Below, in pieces: positions 24,601-39,600 of a stretch of DNA of 64,000 bases. Origin of the DNA: Marthasterias glacialis (taxonomy: Eukaryota; Echinodermata; Asteroidea; Forcipulatida; Asteriidae); contig OU452222.1 of the NCBI GenBank assembly GCA_911728455.2, positions 19,230,559 to 19,294,558 of the forward strand, read 5' to 3'. The notes under the pieces are model-generated. The model did no database searches. It saw nothing but the letters and a program-made list of their open reading frames with translations, and was not told the DNA's origin. The stretch's first letter is position 1; each line of letters starts with the position of its first letter. The position numbers and the translations under genes were made by a program.

Positions 24601-27600
24601 GGAAATTTCAATTTCTATCTGAGCATATGAAAGGGCATCAAGTCAATGACCCATGGCATGGAGTAAATGACTCGTGGCATGGAGGCAATGACCCATGGCA
24701 TGGACGCAATGACCCGTGGCATGGAGGCAATGGCCCGTGGCATGGAGGCAATAGACCGATCCATTAAGCCCCGCCCTTGTTGTATTGACCAATCACAGAC
24801 GTGAATGCGCAACCAAAAGTCCGACAAACACGTTGGTGCATATGGGCGGGGCTTAATGGATCCGTCTATTGCCTCCACTGCCTTTGTGAAGTATCAGGCC
24901 TGCAGGTTGAATGGCAAAGCAGGAAAAGAATGTCTTTAGTGAGTTTCAATAGACCCATCCATTAAGCCCCGCCCTTGCTTTAATGCTGTACTGACCAATC
25001 ACAGACGTGATTGCGCAACCAAAAGTCCACTACTGCATATGGCGCGCGTGCACAGTGGGTGGGGCTTAATGGAATCGGTCTATCGTGAAAAAGTGGTGAT
25101 GGTTCAATGCTTACACAAACAGGGCGTCCTTTTCTACGACTAGTGCCGGCTTGTGGAAGGGAAAGCCATATATCCTGTGCAGCAGATATTTATACAATAG
25201 ATCGCAGTTCTTGCCCTCCTTTACTGATGTGTAGAATAATGCCGCACCATCTGAGTGACACAAAACTTTAAGGAAAACCACAAAACCACAGGTGTGTGTG
25301 TAATGGGGAGGGGTGGGAGGGGAATAACTAAGCTCTCATGGGTAAAATTGTACCGAAAACCCCAAATCCTGAAAAATGGGTATCGGTTATCCTATCGTTG
25401 TAGAGATAAAAAACTTCCAGTGTGTTACAGTAAGTGATTTACAGGCTCTTCACGTCACTACAGATCCCAATTGAAAAATAAATGACAAGGATACAGTTGA
25501 GGCAGAACTTTCGGATATGTTGCTGGATAAAATCTAAATGTTCCATCTTAAAATCTTGCTCCTTCTCCAAACTGGAAATAGCGTCAGACTAATTGGGCAA
25601 AAAGAGAGAGAGATATGACAAACAAAACGTTAAGACATTATGCACCACAGGGGAAACTGACTGGAAAATTTTAAATCAAAGTTGTTGTGCAAACTTCTGG
25701 AAGAAAGAACCCTCTCCAGACAATTTTCCCCACCACAAAAAACCCAAACCCACTGCAAGCAACGTGTGCACACTTCTACAATGGAATAACCATCCCCCTA
25801 CCCCCTACCCCCTACCCCCTACCCCCTACCCCCTACCCCCTACCCCCTACCCCCTACCCCATGAGCCATATTTAGGCATGCAACATGGACTTGAACAAAA
25901 AACGAGGACATTCCAATCTTGACAAGACTTTGAACAGTGTTTTTCAATTTTCAATGGCATGAGTGTGAGGTGAAAAACGAGGAAATCAGCTGATCCGAGG
26001 AAAAGTTGCATGCCTGCATATTGGCTCAGGACACACTTTGCTTTTTTAGCAATATGAAATAAATCTCTTTTGGGAAGAAGTGTTGGTTCCGTGAAACCGG
26101 GTCTGAGATCAAGTGGAGTCGAGGCATTACAAACAATGTTTTCTGCTTGTCTTCATTCTTCCTGAAGCCGAGACATTAACACTGTTGCAAAGTGATATTA
26201 GAGAGGTGAAGCAACACGTTCACTCGTAAACCCGTAGGTGTAACATCCACAGCACACCATGGATACATGCGTACACCATCAAGAAAGCGTGTGTTGGCTA
26301 CGCGCGCATTACGCCTACAGTAGCTATACATTTGCAGTGTCAAAATGGCACCCAAGACATTTTATGAAACGGGTAAGAAAACAATGCTATAAATCCTTGT
26401 TTCATATCCAAAAAAAATTGAGGGAAAATTGGTTTACAAACTGTTTCTTCTTCACCTAATCAGCTCTTACAAAGGGAAATAATTAATTGATGTACGTGGC
26501 CATTCTTCCTGACCTGGGTACATGCAACTTGTAGCTTACTGATTTGAACTTGTAACTAAATGGCAACATGTACCTTGAAATTAATACAGGTATCCAATGC
26601 CGTATGCCTCACATAATAACATATATACCTGTAGCTTAACCTCTCTATTGTTGATTTTTTGGGGGTCAAATAAATAATAACAGAAAAGCGTTTTTGTTTA
26701 CCTTTGTAATTACAACCACTATGGGTATACCCAGGTTATGCGTGAGTGTAGTTTCTCCTAACGGTAACAGAACCTTCTCATCTTCCCCGCCCACCGTTCC
26801 AGGGGCTGTCGTTCTCCTTGGGGACTTTGGCTCCTCCCCCTCCTCGGGTTCAACGTACTCTTGGAATTGCTGCACCACTATAGAATAGAGAGAGGTGACA
26901 GGCAATGAAGTAATTTACAAACGATGGACAGTGATCATTTATTCAGTTAGTAACCCTTCAATAACCTAGAACAGCACAACAATTTTTCTCATGACCTCGG
27001 CTGCATGCCTGATACTTCATGGAGGCAAAGGAGGCGATTGCCTCCATTGCCCCTGGTCACTGCCTTGGTGCCCTTGAAACGTTCCAACAGAAATTTATAA
27101 TTTTCTCATTGAGGTGTCCTTTATCAAGAAGAATATACCTTGGTGCCCTTGCCCTTTCAAGAATGAAGCATTCAGGCCTGCGGCTGAATGTCATGGCATT
27201 GCTTCCAGTAGCATCAAAACACGCATTCAAAGGTAAGCAAGGAACCTTTGCTCCATGTAAATGTAGGTACAGTACTTCTTGCAATGAGGCATACTTCACT
27301 TTCACTAACTATCACAAAAATTGGCTCTTACACCATGTACACTGTCAGCAGAGAATGGTGATTATTAAGTGCAAAACGACGTGGTAAGCACAGCCATAAA
27401 ATATTCTCAATAATTGGGTAATTGCATATGAGTAAGATTTTGCATATTTGGCACACGAGGTGGAAATATATCACAGAATTAAGTTACATTTGAGTAGTTT
27501 TCCATAACCATTCAACCCCCATGTCTGAACTACAGTGTAGCTGGTCCAATGATTTGAAACAATCTTCCTCCTGTCATTAGGGAATCAGTTAGTTTATCTC

Positions 27601-30600
27601 TATTTCATAAAGCTCTTACAACTCATCTTTATCCATGTTAATTCTTTTAATGTGCCCAAAGATCTGGATGGAATTTAGCGCCTTATAAATTATAACTGTT
27701 GTGTTGTGTTAAGAACATCCAAGAAAGAAGTTATTAACAAGTTTTTGTCTTTGCCTTCTCCTTTTTCCACAGATGTTCTCCATTTAAGTCTCTCTCGTTC
27801 ACTAATTCATAACTTTTTCTCCCTTTTCCCACCTTTGATTTTGTCTTTTGTGATTCCAACCTCTTATGGGTTGAATCAGCCTCTTCCCTACCCCCCCCTC
27901 CCCCCCCGTCTTCCTTTTATGTGTGTTAAGTTGTCATTTAGCCTTTGAGAAAGACTCTGCTATGGTCGAAATGTAAGGTCATTAAAAAAAATTGTGCATT
28001 TATACCACAGGTCTTTTTCCTATTCAAGTAATTATATTTAAGTGTAAATTATGATTATGGGGGTTCTTGAGTACTAGACTTGAATGTGGAAGCTGTATGA
28101 GTACTCAGTACAACCACTAAAACACCGACTAGCGACAAACTGTGTCTATCGAAACCAAATGTGGACACAGAGTCTGTTCAGAATGATCCATCAACACGGA
28201 CCAATGTTGAACTGTGTTCTGCAGCATGGCCATGATGGTCAGACACAATTAAACACTTTACAATATGACATCTGGGTCCACTCGCACACAGCTGCCCAGA
28301 AATATATTTTGATAATAATGTGAAATTGTACAATGACTTAAAGAGAAAGTACATTATTCTTTTGTTTTGTTTTGTTTTGATAAATTCATCCTCTGGTTTT
28401 TAACAAACACACTAGATACAACCAACTTGTGAAAATGTCATCAGATTTTATGGTCAAGTATTAGAGAGGCCCAATTGGCTTGATAAGGTACATAACAAAT
28501 ACATGTTATTTTTATTATTATCAATCATTAATATTATCATTTTATTGTCTTCAAAATGGTCAATGATGTTGTCTTTGAAATACATACATGTACATATATG
28601 ACATGTATGGGTACTGACAGTATATATACTTTTGTATTATACATGTATATGTATAAACAAAAGTACAATACGAAGTATTAATATACAAACATTATTGATT
28701 TTTGGTCCAGAATTCCACATCTGCTGTTGACAGCTTCAAAGAGAAACTAAATATATCAGAGCTAGAAAATGATATTCAATCCCATCCAATTCAATGATCA
28801 CCGTAAAAATTTATTAATATTTAACATATATAAACATCAGTTGATGTAAATGTACATGTACCTTTCTTTATAACAATTTGTTTTTTCAAATATCAGCATT
28901 TCGAGTTCACTTGACTAAATTTTATCAATTTAGTTTTCAAACAAAACATTTTGTTTTGACAAAAGGTGTTTGACAACCCACAATTGTCATGTGATGTCTG
29001 GGTTTTTAGCACAGACGGTCTTGCTTACAGTCTGATGAAGGTATAAATGATTTGCGTGTTGTACATTTTTGGGGGGACTTCATTCTTCAAAACAAAACTA
29101 TAACATAAAAACTTTAAAAAATGTGTCTGCAACAATCCAGAATTAATAAGCTAGCCTGAAAATGTCAATATTTTAGATGAGAACATTTCTCTAGACAATT
29201 ATTTCCAATATCACACTAAAGACAGCTTCCAAAAGTTACAATTTATTTTTTAAAAGGTGGACAAAGGAATCAATGTCACCCTGTAATTGGAATTTAACAT
29301 CCATGCCTATATCTTGAACAAAATGTCAGGTTTCATTTTTGTAATCGATGTCAAACTAAAAGCCAATCAATATATCCAGACGTTGCTATAAATAATATTT
29401 CTGTTTTGTTAATTGATTATGCAAATTTGAATCCATTAGTATAGATTCAAAATACGTGCCTTGTGTCCTCTAACAATTCACAAAAATGCACGTTACATGC
29501 TTCAAATGCTATGGAAATTTCTTGGAATCTTGCGATCAATTTCCCACACCCTCTTCTATGAAATGTCATCCTCAGATTCACAAGACTGATCTGGAACATT
29601 CTACAAACGCTTCAGTACATAACCAGACCTGAATTTTGTATTTGACAAGTCAATTTTTCATTTTGCAAGGGGCACTTCCATTGAAAAATCTTAAAAGTCT
29701 ACAGAAAAGTTTCGAAGGGGTACCAAGGCCAAGACCAGGGCAACAGAGGCCATAGCCTCCGTGTAATAGACCGATTGCGGGACCAATGTTTACATGTCAT
29801 AACGTGACCTGTCGTGGGTACTTTCGTCATCTCAGCTGATGGCAAACTACGTGCAAATACATGCTGTGACCGACAGTCACACCAACAGTCGGATTTTAGT
29901 AATACTAACACAGTTACTAAGCCCTTTTATTAAAGTTGAATGTTGTAACATTGATTTCAATCATATTAACGTTTCATAAACTACAAGTATTCTGCTACAA
30001 AAGAGGTTTATTTTGAGTTAAATGCACTATCGGCGTCCGACACCTATGTAGCAATCCGCCTGTTATTTTGTTTTTGTAATGTAAATCACTGTAAACAAAA
30101 GTGCGGGGGAGTGAAGAACGTTGGAAAAGTGTTCATTTATACCTAGCCTTGCTGAATTTCAAATAGACAAAGGAATCACACAGTTTTGGAAAGCCTTTTC
30201 TTTGAATGATTTCAGCTTAAAAACTGTGAAATTCTTGTGTTGAAAAGTGTGTGATCCCGCTCGATCGTCTGGCCCAAACGTTCCTTCGTGCAACTAGTAC
30301 TACCTCATCGTGAACATATACGCTCCTTGTGGTATTATCCTGAACTGTCCTTACTGGCTTTATTCAGCCAATCGAAGATCTCTGGTAAAAACTCTGGATA
30401 TTTTTCACAGATTTCGAGAAAGAAAAGCCTTGATCAAATAAAAAAAGCAACACACCATTATGTAGTGTACCACTACCGTACTTTTTTAAGGAGGATGTTG
30501 TGTTTGTTTACATTTAATACCCACTACAGGTCACGTGACTGGGGTCACGCAATCAGTCTATTCCAGCCCTGCATACTGACAGATATTTAACCCTACTCTA

Positions 30601-33600
30601 CCATTCAAGTGTTCTGTTTACCATTCGAGCATTCTAAAAATGTAACAATGAGGAAATTCAGCGAGATGACCCAGGGTAAAAAACCTGGGTCTTAGGATAT
30701 ATATAAAGCTCTTAGGATACAAATCTTTAGCCGATCATTAAAGCAGCCAACCATGCAAGAAACACCAGGTGAACCCCTTCTCTTAACGATAGATGTACTG
30801 GGTTCTTTTACGTGCATTACACAACACACGAGACCTACCGCTTTATGTCCCATCATGCCCATCCAGAAGGAAATAGCAACAATAGCAAGTGTCAAGACCA
30901 GGACTCGAACCCACACTCTGCTGATCAGAAACACCAGAGGCTTGAGTCCAGTGGGCTAGACCGCTCGGCCATGACATGAATATGTTTCTAAATTGAGAAC
31001 GGATCGTTACCTATTGTGATAAAAATCCTTCCCTTGCCATATAATTATGCTTGTTGAATTGATGTGGGCAAGTTCCTCGCTTAACTGGGCTACTCAAAAT
31101 CCATCAAAATACTGTACTCTGTGAAACCTCACCACCCAATCGTTTGGACACCGAATGGCCTCATTCTAAGAGCAGGTACCAAATCTTTCCAATTCAAGCG
31201 AAACTATGGAATGGATTACAGAGGATTTAGGTTGGTGCAGGTTTTGGATGAGGGTTAAAGTTTATGGTGTACAATGTGCACAACTGCTCAACCATTAAAG
31301 AAAAAAAAGCCACTTGTTAACATCTGGCAAGAAAATGAACCTCCAGGAGGAGGCTTCAGAGGAAACTTACGTCTTTCTTCCATTTCTCGTAGCCGCTCCG
31401 GCGGCATGCGCAATGTGTCTATGTGTCTTCTTAAGAGGTCCACCCACTTCCGCATGCTATCAAGGATGGACCACGGCTTGGACATGTCAACTACTATAAT
31501 GGCTAGGGTGTGGCTCATACTGGCTGGCGTCAGGGCAAACTGGAGGAGGTCCGATTGTTCCGGCTCTCCACCTAGGATCCAGACGCCGCATCTTGTGCTA
31601 TCTGTCAAGAAAATGAGAATTGGATGGAGGAGTCAAAAACCAACATAACACTGGCCTCAGGGAATTTGAGTATATTTAAAACAAGTGGGGTCTGAAGATT
31701 CGCATGATAGAAATACAATTAGAAATACGTAGGGTGTGCTGCAACACCATTGATGTAATCCATCTAAAAAGATGTGGTTATTGAGGGATTACCATAGAGC
31801 TACATGGATGTACAATGTCTATGTGCGTATTATTGACTAGAGCGCTAACTTGCCCTGCATTTTCTGAGCACAATGTTTTGGGTACCAGGCCTGGAATAGA
31901 CCTTTATCATGGTGCGGCCATCTTGATTTTCTCCCATTCAAACCAATGTAACCAAACCGAGGCTGGAAGGGCAAATAGTCTGGTTCCTTTCTGTACAATG
32001 AATATTAGCATCTATTACTGTTATTGGATACAAGGAACATGACCAAGATGGTGGCAGCATGATAAAGGTCTATTCAACAGAGGCCATAACCTTTGTTGCC
32101 CTGGTCTCTTGGCCTAGGTGCCCCTTCAAAAGTTTCCCATAGACTTTAAGACCTTCCAATGGAAGTGCTCTTTGCAAAATGAAAATGGCCTTGCCCTCTC
32201 AAAGATGAAACTTGAGACTGGTTGAACAAACCTAAATGTAAAAGCTTCACATTTCATAAGGGCTGTTTTACGGCTCTATTTTTGCATCAATCCTTTTATT
32301 AATTTCTTTGCGTTATACAATTCATCAATTGAATGTAACTGCAGTATGTGCTACTTCTGCATGCGTATAATGCAAACCCTATACATGTGTGTTACTTTCA
32401 ACTTGAATGTTAGTTTATGAAAAATAAAGTCATGTACAAGCCTTGAAAGTGTCTGTGTCCAGGTGTGGATTTCACAAAGCGCTAGGACTAGTTTTGTCTC
32501 GAGGAAGGACGAATAACTAGTCCTAACTTACACTATAGAATTACACACAAGTTAGGACTAGTCCTAAGTTAGGACTAGTTTTGTGAAATCCACTCCAGGA
32601 GGCTTAAAAAAACAAGTGCATGTGGAATAAAGAATAAGTGCTCTCGTCAACTGCTCTTTTCTACACAACCATTCCCATTCAGGGCCACCACAACTTATAC
32701 AGTAATTATTTCCATGCTGCGGCCTTAAACCTCATACTAGCAGATAAGTATGTTTAAAAACAACACATTTTTTTATTTGTTGATAAAAAACAAAATAACC
32801 ACAGACTGATCAATGATACACTGCAGTCGTTAGCAGCCGATTACAAGAGTAACATATCACATTACATGTACATTCGAACTCATCTCCTTCAAACGGTCAG
32901 ATTACAAATTTGGAAGAAGAAAAAAAAAATGACCAGCATTCATTTTGCATTGCATTAAATATATTGCTGTTCTCAAGTATTTTACACGAAAAAAAAAAAT
33001 TGATTACATGTACCTGAATAGAAAATGAAAGCATTATAACGTGCATGGCTAGATATATGTATCACAATAATTATTGTACCCACACACGCAAGTTGAACAA
33101 AATATATTCTTATGCCCATGCTCCAGTCTATATAATAACATGTATGTTTGAAATATTTTGTCTGAAAATAAATTGTATAAATACTACAAAGGGGACCAAA
33201 AGTATTTTTAAGACTGTAAATCCGACATTATTACATATTTATTAGTACATACAGGTACACGTATGTATGTAAATATAAATAATGACTTTTGTAATATGTA
33301 TGCTTACTTTGTATCATACCGTATGTACATGTACATTGTACACGTCCATGTGTAAATATTTTAAAACAAAAAACCAGCCAGCCATAAATGTACAAGGCCA
33401 GGCCACCTCCCACAGTAGACATTTACCACAGATACAAGTCTGATGAATGCGTTACGGCCCTACTGTGCAGTATTCAGCATTACAATCATTACCTGTAGAC
33501 AGGTAGATGTGCTGCTGACACTATACAAGTGTACACTACAGAACTACCTGTATAAAATCAGTGTACATATTTATATTTCTGAACAATGAACACCATGCAA

Positions 33601-36600
33601 TTACGTACAGTTTACAATTGAATTCAATTTTAAAGAGTTCTCCCCCAGGTTAGCAGTGTATGTGCCCAGGCCATGTGATTTTTTTTATGACTGGCAGGGT
33701 CCTAAAGCTCTTTCTGTTTTGCTGTATTTGCAGAAATAATTAATCTCACATAGCTGTACAGAAGTGATCCAGAATGATACATGTACGTGTAAATAAATGT
33801 ATGTGACACGTAAAATACAGTTGAACATTTTTATTATTTTTATTTTTTTGGAGAGGGGGGGGGGAGAGGGTGGGAAATCTATTACAATTTAGTTTACTTC
33901 TTAAATATTTTTTTTTATTTAACTATTTATTTATTTGTTATTATTTTTTAATATCAAGCAATAAACCACAAGGGAAACTGACTTCCCAGGCTAACTCTAT
34001 GGTTGTGTCGTATAATGGGGTGTGATTAGGCTAGGTGTGATCCTTGGCTACACGACAGAATCTGATTGAATGGCTTCTGACTGGCACCCGAACAAAGACA
34101 TTGACAAAAAGGAAGATAGCCAACATAGGGCTGGATCAATAGCTCAGTTGATAGAGCATACATGCAGGTTCAAATTCCACTCCAGCATTGTCCAAATATT
34201 CCGTGAATTTTTCTTTATTCAACACAAAAATTACTTTTTTTTTAATACACTTTTTAATTTTTTTTAATTTAATTGGGGGGGGGGGGGGGGGGAATCGGTG
34301 GATGTCCGGTGGATTGGGATGGGGGGGGGGGGGGGCATTTGTAAGAGGATCATCCTCATTTTACTTTATTTCACTTAGCCCTTTTTCATTTCCAGACTCA
34401 TAATGAAACGTATGGAACGTTGCATGGCGGAAATAACATCTATAGTGCATTTCCTCTTGTTCATCAATGTTGTGTTCTAGCTCTAAAAAAAGAGGTGACA
34501 GTGACGGTGACAGTTAACAACTCAATACTTTGATCAGCATGCTCCGATTGACAATGGCTAATACAGACAGGCCCAAAAAATACCTTTCATAATGTAGACT
34601 AAATGAACAGATATTATAAAACAAAAAAATAGGGTACCGTACTCCAGATTTCAGAAACAACAGCGCATGAATTGAAACACTAAACAAATGGAAAATGATA
34701 TGGGACAAATGAACATACTATTGTTTCTACCATTTGATCGCATTCCATAGAAAAAGAGAGAAGAAAAAAAAATCCCTCAGGCAGAAACAAGAGTACTATC
34801 TGCTCTGTGAATATTAACGACCCAAGGGCAGTTGAACCTCCTTATTAGTGTGTAGTAGGACGGGCAGGAGGCAAGCCTAATAAGCTTTACACATGAAGAC
34901 CAGAGCATTCCAGGCTAACTCAGTCACGACTCATATGAAGGCTACACTAATTGGATAATAATGTGAGTAGTAAGGTCTTAATGCACAGGGAATGCGCTGT
35001 TTCCCAACCTACTGAGTGTCACGTAATTTACAATGTACAGAGAGGAAGAAACTGATTTGTTGCCCCCCCCCATACTCTCCACGGCAACTTCATATTATGA
35101 ATAGGAAGGAATTAAAATACTAATTCAATAATAACTAACCATAAGCTGGTCTGGTTCCCTGACCAAAGATTCCCTGATAACTCTTGTTAAAAATCTTAGG
35201 TCAGGTATCACCCTTGTTTAAAAATAGAGCATGACGCAATATAAATAAACATTCATTACTTATCACCAATGGTGGACGATGTCATTGGATAAAAAAATGA
35301 AGTGCTGACGAAGTGCTTTGTTTACTTTTAAAAAGCCTGGGATAATCAGTTTATAAAAATGTTGAACAAATATTAAAAAACAGAAAAATAGTGTTGAATT
35401 TGTTGGAAACAAACAACCAATAATGGGATGTATTTTCTTTAAATAAAAAGTTTGCACAAATTTAGAATTTCGCCACGTCTGTCGACAAGATTAAGTGTTT
35501 TGCTAACATTTGACCCTTTATCTCTAATTCTGAGATTATCTGTACAAAATATGTCATTTATAGTTTTACACAATTGTTATGATGCAAAGTACATGTATGA
35601 GTAAATAAATTCTTCTACCTTTTACAAATTCGAGGTTCCCCATGATAATTTTTTTTTCCCCTTCATAATTTTACTAAAATATTTCACATTTTTACCCATA
35701 ATACATAATTATTTTTGATTTCAGGGGAGAGGGTCAAAATTACAAATATTTCACATTTTTACTAACAATTTATTTATTTTTTCTACTTTCTTATTTTTTT
35801 TCAGAGGGGGTGGGTGTTAAAAAGTTTGTTCTGCAAAACACTAATTTTAATAACTATCATGGTAAAAGACCAATGCAAACAAGCTTATCTCCTGACTTTA
35901 AATTTAAAGATTATTCAAACAAAACAACATCATTCATGTATGAACACTTATGATTTATGTGAACAAATCATTCCCTGATTGACAACCATAGACCTAAATG
36001 TACTGCCTATTGCATGGACAAGGGTACCACTGAATCATGTACATGTATAGTATACACATATGGACTGGCAATGAGGACAATAGTGCACGTTTATGCACCC
36101 CGAGGGCCTGTGAGTGACCAGGAGAGGGTCCTATTTCCCGAGGCCGAAGGCCGAGGGAAATAGGACCGTCTTCTGGTCACTCACAGGCCCAAGGTGTGCA
36201 TAGACGTGCACTATTGCCCGAATAATGCCGGTCCATATGTGTTTTATAACACACCTCAGTCTAAAATGTCATGTGAAAAAAATATTTTCAGGACGCACAG
36301 TTTTACAACGGTAAACTGTTATGAGCATTGTAAACCTTTTGAGGGCGCTGTTTACCAGTCAATAGTTTTTGGGTTTTTGAAACTATTTCCCGCTTTGCAA
36401 ACTATTTCCCCCAAATGAAGCGCGTACGGTGCGTTGACGCGCGTCAAGTTCACGGTGGTGCAGATTTCATGCAATAGGCTATATTAGTTCACCCCACGTG
36501 ACCGTGTTTCAGCCAATCAGGATAAAGAACCAGGGAGAGGTGTGTTATAATGATAAATATTACTAAATAACAGACTATTTAAATTGTTTGCAGTGCCCAC

Positions 36601-39600
36601 TGCTATTTATATGATTTGAACTGGCCCCTTGTCACCGGTCAAGCTCAGTGGTCTAGTGGCAAGACATCTGCTTAGACAAATAATCACTTGTACTATTTAT
36701 TGTTGGCCCAAAATTGTATTGTCTGGCTTGCCAATATTCATTTGTACATACAATGTGTACGTTTATCAATTCGTCGTGCGCCCGGCAAAAGGACGCAAGG
36801 GAAAGTTCCCGGTAAAAAGGACGCACATGTAAGCAATTTATGTTAAAATTTGTGTTTCAAGAATTATGAGTGGGAAAGTTTGGTAAATTTATTGCCGTGC
36901 AAAAGTCATTCTAGAAAGGTTAACATGGGGAATGGGGAAACATGTCTTTAGGGTAATTCTAGCAAAAAAGCTAACAAAAATGACATGTTTTTCATTTCAG
37001 GAGCCATTTGGTTGCTTCTGTCCTTTTGTTACTGGGACAAACTACTTTATGTTCCCGGCAAAAGGGCAGAAAGGCCTTACGTCCTTTTGCCGTGCACACG
37101 ACGAATTGTAAAACTCAGGGCTCCTACTCTACATATATGTACATGTAGATGTAGATGTCAACAGGAGTTAATGCCCATACAACACATATGTCCGTTTAAT
37201 ACGAGCAAAGAATTTTATTGATTTTTAGTAACTCCTACCCTCACAAATCAGGCCCTGGATGTGAATGCTCCATTAAACACATACTGTACATGTACATCAC
37301 ACTTGTACGGTTAATTCACACATCAGAAGCTGAGCATGTAGAATTTATCGATTCTCTCGAGTTTAAAATAAATACACTGTACATATTTGTGGAGGGGCAA
37401 GAGATAATGGGCAATTAGTTTTGAAATGTCCAAGGACCTGACATTACTAGGCTAATTGTTGAAGCTTGGGTTTCAATCGCTTTACTTTTGACGACAAAAC
37501 ACCAGTGATGAGTGCATCAAGTTCAAGATCACTGTGGGTTTGAAAGAAATGCACTTGGCCCCCAAAGATTTCACATCTTGCTCCAAAGATTTTACCTTTT
37601 GCTCCCCCAAAAAATCCTTACACATTTGCAAGGCAGATTTTCCTTCTCAAGAGCAACTCAATGAGGGAAGTGTACATACATGTATCTACGAGAACATTTC
37701 AAGGGACACCAAGGCAATGATCAGGGGCATGGAGTCAACTGCCTCCATTGCCTCCATGAAGTATTAGGCCTGGGTTTGAGTTATTTCTGTATTCTTTTCC
37801 GAGGTGTTAAATTACATACAAAGAGGTCTTGAAAGCTGTTTCCAGCAGCTGTCTTCTGGAACATGATGTCCTTCCCCGCCCCTTGTTAGCCAGAGGGTTG
37901 CCTGGGTGTCTTTCAGACAACCCTTATGAATTTGGAGGGCCTACTTTTTCCTTTATTCAGGCCTGATACTGAAGTTCATAGAGAAAACGCTTTATGCCAC
38001 TGGTCACTGCCTTGGTGCCCATGAAAGTGCCCAAGCAGAAATTAACCTCGTTTTTCTCACAGAGATGCCCTAGGTTGCCCCTTTTGAGAATGAAGCATAA
38101 GGCCTGTTTATTTAATACAGCACATGTACATGTATGTACAATGTACTGTAATTGACTAATCTTGACACCCTTTTTAAAAAAATTTTATGTACATGAAGCC
38201 AGTATTGATTTCCAAGTTTTTAAGCTAAACACATGTAATTAAAACGTTGGTCCACCAAAATGTTCAGATTTTCATTTAATAATGTCCCTTTTTTATGGTA
38301 AAGTTCATACATGTACTCTCAAATTAAATTCTTTTTTTTTTTTGGGGGGGGGGGGTTGAAATATCAAGTTTGTGTAATGTATTATTGTTTAATGAATAAC
38401 CAAAGATGAGAGCATAAATATGACATTTACACAGCAGTTGTGTTTATTTTAAAAATTACAGGCAGCTTGATGGCCCTTTGTCAGTTTAAATCATTCAAAT
38501 TCAATGTACACATCAACATAATTGAAAGTGGTAGAGTGGACAATCAATATAATCAGACGATTCTGACATGAAAGTTCTCTGTCAGTATTTTTCAAACCCA
38601 CGCAGGAATTTGAGAGGCTGCACAAATCCACCCACATGTTGCCACATTAATAACACTCACGCGAGGCCTGGAAATGCGTCTAGAGGGCACTTCCCCTTGG
38701 ACACTCTGGAATTCTAAAGGGAACATTTTGGACACCAGGGGCAACACAGGCCATGGCCTACGGTGTATGTGCTTGGGACTCAAGCTCTGGTCAATGCTGG
38801 TGTTGTCAGAGTGTGTGGTCACTGTCTGGTCCCGGTCATGGCACTTGTGTCCTTAACCAGTTGACACCGGCTGACATTCATCAACGAAAAATAATTTTAG
38901 AGCCAGCAAACGAGATACTTTTGAACACGCCAATTGTGTACAATCGGAATACCAGAACAAAGGTCGCCGGGACATTCCACTGCTGAGTGTGCATAGAGCT
39001 GGTTTGAATTCAGCGTGCTGTGGCCACACTTGCAAAATTTGGGTCCAGAGTGCCCCCAAGTTTGGACAAATCCTGGGGAGAACCCTGCATAGTTTGTAAC
39101 TAAATGGGTCTTATCATTCAAAATATGTACATCCGCTGGAAAGCAATGAGCATTTTGATACGACCGTAGAGAAAAACTCTTCAAATATTTAGTTTCATTA
39201 TGAAATGTTACATGTATAAGTGCAATGTTTATAGCCTTAAATATGTAACTCAATGTTGGTCATCCCAATCGTCTATTTCCTTGGAAGAGTCATTCAACCT
39301 TTAAAGCTTTCTTTAAAATTTGACTTTGATTTTTTAAGGCACAGTGATCAAGCAGTTTTTCAGAGAATGCAAAGACCACAAAATATTCAACAATTAGTGA
39401 ATCAGGAGATATAAACGTATCTTTAATTCCTTCTTGAAATGTGACAGAGGACCGAAACAATAGGAGAAAACTGCTGCTGAGCTTTTGAGACGATGAAGAA
39501 AAGACACGCTTAACTTGAATGCCCTTATTTTTCATGGCATATTATTATTGAGTTATCAGGTTCTGATAAAAGAGTAGACCTACATATTAATGTTGAGAAT

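Noticed and set aside
25796-25860. Interstitial telomere
   Set aside because: The unit is CCCCCTA (7 bp), not the metazoan telomeric CCCTAA (6 bp).
31274-31648. 124-codon plus-strand open frame
   Set aside because: It is the antisense shadow of DYNC1LI exon 4 (31371-31601).
31815-32042. Open frame sharing most of its protein with one at 3896-4102
   Set aside because: The shared part is exactly the 178-bp MITE with inverted ends; similarity reflects the element, not a gene family.
34130-34187. Possible tRNA gene with A and B boxes
   Set aside because: The spacing leaves no room for an anticodon arm and the acceptor stem does not pair; better read as a SINE head.
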